Origin: Trileptium ribeirensis
Lineage: Eukaryota; Nematoda; Enoplea; Enoplida; Thoracostomopsidae
DNA length: 64,000 nt
Reading direction: 5' to 3'
NCBI GenBank assembly: GCA_030248225.1
Contig: JASANE010028422.1
Coordinates: 1 to 64,000, forward strand
Every line of letters begins with the position of its first letter. Position 1 is the first letter of the stretch. The notes beneath the pieces are model-generated. The model searched no databases, was not told the origin of the DNA, and worked only from the letters and a program-made list of their open reading frames with translations. The translations under genes and the position numbers were made by a program. Positions 35,941 to 44,914 of this stretch are shown here, piece by piece.

Positions 35941-36142
35941 CATGGTATTTTGATTATTTATTCTATTTACCGAGCGCAGGCTTAAGGATTTTCGCGAAAA
36001 TCCAATTTATGACATTAACAACAAAGCAGTAAAAATCTAAGTCGGAATCGTACAATCCGTGCTGAAATCCAGTGAACAAGCTTCGAACGAACATCGAACA
36101 CGTCGTAGTGTAATAAATTCTCGAATAAAAATTTTTTTCTTG
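35941..36142 (+). repeat. direct repeat of about 0.2 kb, right copy
   Basis: Begins CATGGTATTTTGATTATTTA one base after the right TIR and matches 30255-30468. The palindrome GGATTTTCGCGAAAATCC is conserved at 35986-36003. Downstream DNA to 36440 (GTCCGTCTGTATGTCAGTCT..) is different from what follows the left copy. Confidence 0.95.
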
Positions 36143-36454
36143 CAAAATTTTTGCCGTGTCCGTCTGTATGTCAGTCTGGATAGGTTTTTCTAAATATCTC
36201 AGGAACGAATGAAGATATTCCCATAAGGTCTTTTATGACAGCTCATAGTTTGGCCCGTGATCCCATATAGGTTTCTTCTATGCAACCTACCATGGAGAAT
36301 GGTCGTAGACCCCTTGAAAGAAGGTACCCCTCAGCTTTTGTGGCCGATTAAAATGCGAAAATCAAAATTCGATTTTAGTTATATCTCAAAACTCAGACTT
36401 CATCAAAAATCTGGATAAGATCTAAAACTACGTTTTTTAACATTATATGCTCAC

Positions 36455-37900
36455 TATACAGGTTTTCGGGGTCACTGAAGACGACAACAGAGCGATTCAT
36501 TTGAACGCATTTGTGATCGGTGTACCTTCTTGGAATGACCATGCATCCCCAGGGACCCCAACAACGATGCATGAGTTCGTTATTTTAAATGTAATGTCAT
36601 ATTTTGTTGCATCTGTTATTAGAAAAGTTTTCGAGAAGGCTTAAAACAATGAAGTGATTCATGTGAACTTATCTGTCACCGATGAACTGTTTTTGGAATG
36701 CTGTTGCATCCCATGAAACCCCCCTCATTGAGCCATGCGTTATTCCGTGATTCTCAAACTAATGTTATAGTTCGTTTCATTTGTACAGGTAAAGGTTTGC
36801 GACTATACTGAAAACGATGAAGTTATTTATTTGACTGTATATATCTGACCTGTCCACAGCCCTCCGAAAAGTGGGGGGGGGGAGACTTCGGGGGGCCCCA
36901 TGTTCATTCTTGGGGGAAAATTAAAAGTGGGGGATAAATTTTGTTTAAAAATACTGAATATTTCCATATTTTCATACATTTTTACTGCCGTGAATGTATT
37001 TTCAAGCTAAAAACGATATTTTAGAATTATAAATAGTGGTAATTAATATTTTTAAAAAACTGCAAACAAAAAACATAAATTTTTAGACATAAAATTTTTT
37101 TGGAATTAGTTGAACATGGGAGGTTTCGGCAGAGTGGGGGGCGGACATAGGGGAAAATCTCACGAATATGGGGGATTTGGAAAGTGGGAGGTCCCCCCCA
37201 CCCCCGCCCACTGTGGACAGGCCAGTAAATGACCGATGTATCCTTTCTGAAATACTGTACTCCATGAGACCCCCTCTTTGAGCCGTGCATGATTTCGTGG
37301 TTTTCATCAGAATGTTAAAATTTGCTGCATTTATGGTTGTAATGGGTTTCGAGAATGCTGAAGACGAGTGAGTGACTCATTTGAACGTATCTGTGACTGA
37401 TGTAACCTTTTCGAAATGTTACTCCATCCTCAGGAACCCCACTTTGAATCGTGCATTTTTCTGTTATGTGCAACCTAATTTTATAATGTGATTTGATAAT
37501 GTAAAATAATTTTTGATAAATGTATAAATAGTGATTTGAGTATATCTGTAACCGATGTAGATCTCTTGGAATGGTACTGAGTTGTGTGGCACCACCTCCT
37601 CCCTTGAGCCATGCATAATTCCGTAATTTTCAACCTAATGGTATAAATTTTTTACATTTGTGGTTATAAGGGTATTCGAGGATGCTAAAAATAACGAGAT
37701 GTTTCGCTTGAATATATCGGACACCATACCCTTTTTCGCATAATACTGCATGCTCTGGGACGCCCTCCCTTGATTTGTGCATGATTTTCTGGCTTACAAT
37801 CTAACGGTGTAATTTAGTAAATGTACGGGTTAAAGGTTTTCGAGGCTAGCAAAAATGATTAGCTGACTCGTTCGAACGCATCTGTGACTATAAACGTCAC
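36455..37900. repeat. degenerate tandem satellite, unit about 160-200 bp
   Basis: The block GGTTTTCGAGG.TGCTGAAAACGA..GA, then TTTGAACGCATCTGTGACTG, then CC.TTGAGCCATGCATGATT recurs about seven times (near 36463, 36627, 36790, 37347, 37500, 37672 and 37829) with heavy divergence. A MITE interrupts it at 36847-37223. The 65-codon frame near 36447 is a by-product. Confidence 0.8.
36847..37223. mobile_element. MITE with CCTGTCCACAG ends inside the satellite
   Basis: CCTGTCCACAG at the left faces CTGTGGACAGG at the right, with G/C-rich borders (AGTGGGGGGGG on one side, CCCCCCCACCCCCGCCC on the other) and an AT-rich middle. It is about 0.38 kb. The satellite phase resumes across it, showing it is an insertion. 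Confidence 0.8.
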
Positions 37901-38196
37901 TCGCTCTTATTGATGCCGCTCGCTGCGCAATTGTCGGTTGACCCACCTTCTAGTAGTAGCATAACGGAATATATTGAGTAGGAGTATTAAGAACGTTTAT
38001 CGCGCGATTATACTTATTAGTTTGTTGAATATTTTTCTCTGTCCTATTAAACTATGCACATAATAAAGAAACATAATTATAACTTTCAAACAAGGTTTGC
38101 ACAATATTTATGTCGAAAACATTCAAATATTAGAATGTAACAGAACTTTCATGCGGATTTTTATCCAACGAGCTTTGATCCGCCGAGACACGATTG

Positions 38197-38475
38197 GACG
38201 GCGGTCATTTCTACCTGTGCTTGGCAGGAACAGTGTAGCGTTAACTAAACGAACATTGACTGAACAAGTCTGGACTGGACGGCGGTCATGCCCAGCTGCG
38301 CACGGAATGAAGAGTGTAGCAGAAAATAGATGAACATTGACTGACCGAATCTCTACAAGACGGCGGTAATGTCTGGCTGTGCATGGCAGGAACAGTGTAA
38401 CAGTAACTACACGAACGTTGACTGATCGAGGCTCGCCTGGACGGCGGTCATATATGGCTGTACATAGCATGTACA
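38197..38475. repeat. 81-bp minisatellite, about 3.4 copies
   Basis: GACGGCGGTCAT starts at 38197, 38278, 38359 (one mismatch) and 38440, an exact 81-bp period with moderate divergence between units. Because 81 is a multiple of three, the minus strand stays open for 115 codons as a 27-residue repeat (DRRP....SVNVRLVNATLFLP). No homology is recognised, so coding is not claimed. Confidence 0.92.
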
Positions 38476-39240
38476 GTGTAAGTGGCTGGTATAGCGGTAC
38501 TTAAAATCATAAACATAAAGTGGCTGGGCAAATTAAATCAGCGAACAAGTTTAGATTATCGATACATCATCGTAGAGATAATCTTACGTTGGCAGCTCTA
38601 TACAGCTGAAGCAAATGATCGTGCAGCAGGCATGCCCAAAGCAATACGGTTCGTCGTGGCGCAAATAAATTACATAAACCGACATTTGTTGAAAAATCAA
38701 AGCATAATCGCAAAAAATGGTGGTTCTGCTATTTCCACCCCAGGTGTGTTAAAATAATATATTACAATTATTAGTATGTCAAAAATAATATCAGTTGAAA
38801 ATAATATCCCACCGTTGCGGGTCTGTCAATATAATATATGTCAGTTTAACTAAAAATAAGGTGATGCCCCGTCAGTTTAACTAAAAATAATATAATACCC
38901 TTAATATAAATAAAAATAATATATTACATTTACGAGTAAGTCATAAATAATATAATACCTTTACGATTATGTCAAAAGTAACATAATAATTTGATAATAT
39001 AATTGAAAATAATATATCACCCTTACGGGTATGTTAATATTACTAGAAATAATGTGATGCCCAATCAAAAAATAACACAACACTCTTATGGATGTGTCAA
39101 AAATAATATAGGAGTACGTCACAAATAATATAAGTTGAAAATAATATACCACCGTCTGTCAATATAAAATGTCAGCTTAGCTAAAAATACAACACCCTTT
39201 CAGATGTGTCGAAAACAATGTGACACCCTTGTCGGTATGT
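38476..39240. repeat. degenerate AAAAATAATAT satellite
   Basis: From about 38760 the pattern GTCAAAAATAATAT..CACCCTTACGGGTATGTT repeats every 40 bp or so with many indels up to about 39240. The part before 38760 has no recognised feature apart from a 91-codon frame of unknown meaning. Confidence 0.65.
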
Positions 39241-39370
39241 TAAAATATATATGTATGAGTATATCTAGTATATATACATATACATATATATATATATATT
39301 ATTTATGCGTATATATATTATATATATATGTTACATTTTTATATATTATTATGTGTTATATATATAAAGC
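39241..39370. repeat. TA-rich microsatellite
   Basis: Mostly TATATA and TACATA units. Similar TA tracts lie at 39640-39715, 40000-40055 and 40110-40150. Confidence 0.9.
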
Positions 39371-40170
39371 TGCAATAACATATAAAACAAAAGTTGTGGA
39401 AAAACAAAACAGCTACCCCAGTGACATCATCATTTGAAATCAGAAGGCATATGGTGGTTCTGCTATTGGCTACGGCCATATGTCTATTAGCTCTCCCACA
39501 CAAATTAATTGCCTTACATTGTGGGGTTGTATTGAAATGCTTTGTGGGGGAAATTGGTTCTACTAAATCCAAAAGCACTTTTATTTTATCTTATACTATG
39601 TTTGTCTTCTGCTGATTGTTCGGTTGCCTAGCAACAACATGTTTGTATAATAATATATATGTGTGTTTGTAAATAATATTAAATATATATATATATAAAT
39701 ATATAATTGCAAGTACATGAATGAAGCTTAGAACAAAAAGAACTACGGTTAAGAAACATAGACCAGCCGCCTGTTTGCCTGCTGACTAAAACAAACTGAA
39801 TTATACCATTCAGTTTCTACCCGTTTACGGGTTGTGCAGTTTCGACATTATTGCGCAACGCTGTCACGTGGTGATGACGTGTGACAGTAGTGACGTGGCT
39901 TAATCCAACCCACACCAAAACATAGAACCAAAACAAAAGCAGATATAGCTGCTTAGACCAACCTACCGCTATGTCTGTTTTCCTATACGTATAATAACGT
40001 GTATATATATATATAATTTATATATATAAATATATATACATATATAATATTTAATATCTTCTTCTGCTGGTTTGGTTGCTAAACAATATTTTTGTATACG
40101 TGTGTGTTTATTTATATATATATATCTGTTTGTATATGTGATATAGTATAGATAATGACCCACACCGCAA
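39371..40170. other. no recognisable gene
   Basis: Contains CATATGGTGGTTCTGCTATTGG..CCATATG near 39449-39482 and TA microsatellites. Opposite-strand frames near 39339-39615 overlap and are not credible. Confidence 0.5.
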
Positions 40171-40179
40171 GATGAGTCA

Positions 40180-40345
40180 TCACACCACCTCCTCCGGAGG
40201 GGGGGGCAAAACCGGCATTTTTCATCTACTACTGGGTATCTCTAAATCCTCAGAAATGAAGGGGTAAGACCGAAAACGCCCGTATTATGAAACATGGAAG
40301 TGCAAGGAAACGTCACACTCTTTCCTTATACACTCATGGTTAAGG
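40180..40345. mobile_element. MITE, AAGAGTATGACACTTCC family, truncated copy
   Basis: The reverse complement of the right part reads GAGTGTATAAGGAAAGAGTG then GACGTTTCC..GCACTTCCATG and GCGTTTTCGG, matching the left half of the copy at 50592. The matching left end was not found, so this copy is probably truncated or rearranged. Confidence 0.55.
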
Positions 40346-40745
40346 TAAAATAAACCTTCCGCTAATACATACGTTCAAAAATAATAAGGCAGCAGGCACT
40401 GATAAAGATAAATAAATCAGATTCTGATATAAAGTCACACATGTGACAGCGTATTGTTAACATGGAACAAAATTTATACGATGATCACCCTTGGCATACA
40501 CTAGAGATAAATGCACAATTCGCTATTGGTAACATATTACATTGCTCACCGTAAAGGACAGTTAGATTTAGAATTCAGCTGCTGCTAATACTGAAAAATT
40601 GCCACAAATACTGGCAAAGCCAAACGATGCCCAGTGAGCAAGCCACCTAATTGTTTTAGCAACAGCCGACATGTTCGAACAAATATGTATCTTTACCTCC
40701 GCTCCCAACTTTATACTAACAAAATGCATTGATTTGGAATAGAGA

Positions 40746-40846
40746 CAAAAATTAATATATACAGGTATAACAGTGGCTCCTCCAGAAGGGGGTACATGTC
40801 CCCTCTCTGGCGGAACCACTGGGATACCTGTATATATTAATTTTTG
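40746..40846. repeat. 101-bp hairpin with 23-bp perfect arms
   Basis: CAAAAATTAATATATACAGG (plus TAT) at 40746-40768 is perfectly inverted at 40824-40846. Just inside lie CAGTGGCTCC and GGAACCACTG, themselves inverted and similar to the ends of the MITEs at 1494 and 1903. This could be a very small element inserted in, or having created, a palindrome. Confidence 0.9.
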
Positions 40847-41221
40847 GCGTTGTTTGGGCTGGGGGGAATCAGCAAATAGCCGCACGCCGCTGAAATTGGT
40901 ACCAATCGACTCAGCTCGACCAGATGAGTTCCAAAATACCGCATACGACCATTTTCCGAAAAATTATTTATTTATTTTTTCTGTTTTTACCCAGTGGTCT
41001 CACCTGTGAAATGTCACCTGAAAATTTTGAAAAAAAAATTTTTTGCAAAATAGACATGATGCACCTAGATCGATCCAGCATTACAGGATAAACTCAATGG
41101 TACCATTCATATCGATATATCAGGCCTCCCTCTGAAGTTATCCGCAAGAACAGTTAACCACTTCGGAAGTAACCCTTTTGAAAAACTCGATTGATCGATT
41201 TTCGATTGATTAATCGCATTT

Positions 41222-41858
41222 TCGGCTACATGAACAACTTGCCGTCAAACTTCATTCGCTTGCAAACACGGGTCGCCACAAATACCATTACGAACTGGTA
41301 CAAATACTGTAGGGATGTCGCTGTGGCTTACGACCGTGATCATTAGCAAAACAGCATGTTGTGTGGCCCCGGTATCGACGTAGAAGTTGACGAGTCGAAG
41401 TTTTTTCGACAAAAATACAACCGCGGCATGCCACGTTGTCAGCATGGTTGGGTGGTGAGCATGATTGAACGACAAACGGGCAGGTGCCTACTTTTCCACG
41501 TCCCCGATCGCACCATCAACACAATCATGCCTTTAATATTTCAACATATCCGACCTGGAACCCGCATCATCACCGACAGCTTCCAGACCCACATCCAAGG
41601 ACTGCGCCGCCTACCTAGCCCACAGCAATATACTCACGCCACGGTCAACCACCATAACCGCCAATTCCTTAATCCCGACGCCCATACGCAAAACATTGAT
41701 GTCTCTGGGGAAATTTGAAAACCTTCATTCGGCGACGCCAAGGTGTTCCTCATAGCCTATTCGAGCGAACAATTATTGAATTTCAATCGCGACGACAATT
41801 CGCTGAAAATATTGTTGGTTCACTCAAGGCCCAAATCGGAAACATGTATCGCGTCTAG
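41222..41858 (+). pseudogene. Merlin/ISXO2-type (IS1595-like) transposase, lightly damaged
   Basis: FIRLQTRVATNTITNWYKYCRDV leads, with a TAG at 41344, into GPGIDVEVDESKFFRQKY, the start of the catalytic domain of the ISXO2/IS1595 family that eukaryotic Merlin elements share. HVPDRTINTIMPLIFQHI and IITDSFQTHIQGL (second Asp) follow, then YTHATVNHHNRQFLNPDAHT. After TQNID a single-base frameshift near 41700 switches frame to WGNLKTFIRRRQGVPHSLFE and QFAENIVGSLKAQIGNMYR, ending at TAG 41856-41858. Family members usually have Glu where Asp of NID stands. Only one stop and one frameshift separate this from an open frame, so it is younger than the mariner relic. TIRs were not identified. Confidence 0.85.
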
Positions 41859-43620
41859 AGGTTAGTTCCAATGTCTGTAATACGTTTTCTTATAGAGTTC
41901 TAGATTAAGCCTAACAAAATAAGCCTAAGCCTTAGGCTAAGGCTGCGCTGGCTAACTGCCACGGTTTTGGGTGCACAGTACTGGTGCTTGCTCGCCTGCG
42001 TTTTCCGGTGCAGTATTTCCGGATATCCTAACCTAAGCTTCAAGCTCACCCTAAAACTGAGCCCAGCCTAAACCTAATTTCCAAACATCAAAATATCCAT
42101 TTTTCGCTTGCATTCCCGATATCGGGAGGCATATCTTCTTGTGAGGGACATCAATCGTCACACCCCATGCATCGCCGTTTAGCCCATTGCATTTTCTATA
42201 CATATCATATCCAACTTTGAGCTCAATCGGTCAATCCAATCCAAAGTTATGTCCAAAAAGGTCAAAAAACCAAAATCCATATTTCTAAAAAATACGACCC
42301 CTGAAATTGGGCCCCTCTCCTGAACCCCTTGAACAGCTAGAGCCCTGAAACCTTTCCCTTGGAAAGATCAGGAAAAGCTGGTCAATGGGGGGTTAGGGGG
42401 GTGACGATATTAAGCCGTGCTTTAGGAAAAAAATTTGCCAAAAAAGCCTCTATACCCAAAAAATTACAATAAAAAAAAACAATAATTTAGAATCATCAGG
42501 AGGTTATACCTGAGGAGGAGCGACCCTGATCTCGAAGAGATCTCTTTTGGTGGTAAGAGATGATTGGGAGTCCAGAGACTACGGAGGCTATGCTGAAAAG
42601 ATGGTGGGCCCCTTCTCTGATTTTTCCCCCTCAGCCCAATCAGGGCCTTACGAAATTTCGCTGGGGGGACAGCCCCCTCCAACTTTCACCATGTAAAGAA
42701 AAGCAACAAAACTACTATCCACGAATAGTTGTTGCACTTATTGCCGCGTTTTCTTTCCCAGCTTAATACACAATACTTTCAGTGTGCACGAGTAATACGC
42801 TCTATCGCTGTGTAAATCTGTAGTTGCAGTTGCTACCTGCACTTTATTTTTGAAGGTTGTGTTTTTGTTTAGCTTACATTTTTGTGGTGTATTCATGTTT
42901 GTGGTGTATTTATAGTCATAAATCTATCGCCTCATAAATATACGTGTGGACAGAGTTGGATGTGGGGTGGGTCCACTAACGGAGTTGGGCGGGACGGGTG
43001 GCATTAGCCGACCCATGGGGTGGGGTTGGCCAGCTCATGAAATATATTACAGCTAACATAATTTAAGCCTAAATGCGCAATCGACAATGCATAGAGAGAA
43101 GTTTTTGTCAATCTGCTGTCAAATATAAGATGGCTAAGCTAATTCCAATGATTTCCGGATAATTCGTCGCGGGACAGTTCGTAGCCGGGATTTAATGAGC
43201 CGAAGCCTGAGCCTGCGGAGCTTAAGCCGGTGGGCTGCCGCCTCCGAACAACTTGCAATAAACAATTGCTCCCACTTATTCCATTAGGGTTCTAATTGTT
43301 TATATATAATTCTTTATTTTTCCCGGCATAATTTTATCCATTGCATCACTAGATTACAAAAGCGCATATATATTTTGTTTCCTTTTTTGGGTTTTGGTGA
43401 TTTCACAGCCTTTATAGAATTTTGAACGAAATCCTTCGTTTAGATTCAGCCTCTTTTTGAACATGAACTAGCAGTCTTTAGTGCCAGTTTATGTCACAAA
43501 ATTTAGCAACTTAACAGCTGATGTATTTTGGTGGCGGAGGTATATAAGATATATAATGTCAGTTATTTGAAAGCATAAATATATAACTTTGTTAATTCAG
43601 TGCTTTTCGCTTACTACTCA
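41859..43620. other. noncoding DNA with GC-rich repeat fragments
   Basis: AGCCTAAGCCTTAGGCTAAGGCT near 41928 is self-complementary and may belong to the AAGCCT family. G/C-rich element-like fragments occur at 42300-42420, 42490-42700 and 42955-43035. The opposing frames at 42464-42766 overlap and are not supported. Confidence 0.45.
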
Positions 43621-43689
43621 TTGCGCTCTTTGTAAACTGGAAGCAAAATTATGAGCAGACAGTCTAGTATATTGGCGACTATATTAATA

Positions 43690-44375
43690 AAAGTAGTGTT
43701 TCATCTATTTTCGTTGATATAGATGAAGGAAATCCATGTACAAACAGCACCTTACTCGGAGGGAGATGTGAAACTCCCGACGCACAGCCAGATATTCAAA
43801 GCGAGTTGTCTTCGGGGAATATATCTGCAGAAAATGTTGATGTGTCACAAAGAACGATTTGCACACCCAGTCAACATGGAACTGCATTGATGGAGCCACT
43901 GCTTGATAATTACCAAGCGCATCTACCAGCAGTATCACAACTAGAAAACCTTATGTTCCAAAAGGATCCGAACGTTACTAGCGATACGATTGAATAGATT
44001 GGTGAGTTTCTAGTAAATTTGAATAAAGAACGATTGAAAACACAACTTCAAGTGTTCGGCGACAACTATACGATGGCTAACTTGGCTTACGTGGAACCAA
44101 TTATACAGGGACTAGCAAAAGACACTCGCGAAATGTTTGATCAGGTGTGCCTATTATACAAATTCGTGGCAACTCTACCTGCTACGACATGAACATCTGA
44201 AAGATCATTTAATGCGCTCAGGCGGCTCAAAACGTGGCTTCGAGCAACAATATGACTCAGAAAAGACTGAATAGCCTTGTTGTGCTTATGGTTCAAAAGG
44301 AAAAATGTTGATTTTACTGACGCTGTACAACAGTTGATTGCAAAAAAAAATGATAAAAGACTCGGAAAATTTTAA
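43690..44375 (+). pseudogene. hAT transposase C-terminal relic
   Basis: One plus frame reads FVDIDEGNPC... through a TAG (43996) into GEFLVNLNKERLKTQLQVFG, LAYVEPIIQGL, and FVATLPATT, then TGA, then TSERSFNALRRLKTWLRA. This is the hAT C-terminal dimerisation block, whose SERSF Glu is the third catalytic residue. A frameshift leads to MTQKRLNSLVVLMVQKEK, and another returns to VDFTDAVQQLIAKKNDKR before TAA. The N-terminal zinc finger and the first catalytic Asp region were not found. Sequence choice in the dimerisation block differs from the intact neighbour at 45093-47459, so it is a separate, older hAT family. Confidence 0.85.
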
Positions 44376-44914
44376 GGGAAAGGTAAATTTAGATACACAG
44401 TAGAAAAAGTTTGAATTAGAAGTGATTTCTTATTGGTTAAGTTGCGGAAATTCCAAGCATAGCATACTGAAACAAAACAGTAAGCAGCGGATAGCGGTCG
44501 CAGTGCAGGCCTATCGGTCGGCGGTGGTAACTGCTTCAGTTTTGATCTTGCAAGAGGCACGCGAATAATGAATATATTTTAATGTTGTATGAAGCTTAAT
44601 TTGGGAAGGTTATACATTTGAAAATTTCGTACCCCCTTACCACAGAACTGTGGAGGAGCGCCTGAAGTATAATAATCACGATCTTAGTGTTTTGGTCTCA
44701 TCATCAATGTACGTGTGACTGAACATGTTTTTGTTGTAAATCATCGCAAGTAATATACCAATTCTTCACAGGCAAAAAGTGGAGGGGGCGGTACTTTACT
44801 TTCACTTTATTATGATCCCGCCAGTTAATTTTTCAAGTTTGTCAGTAAAAAATCAGAGCGGTCCCCTTGGCCCCACCCCTCTAATGAAGCCTTTGTGTAC
44901 TACACCATTCCGAG

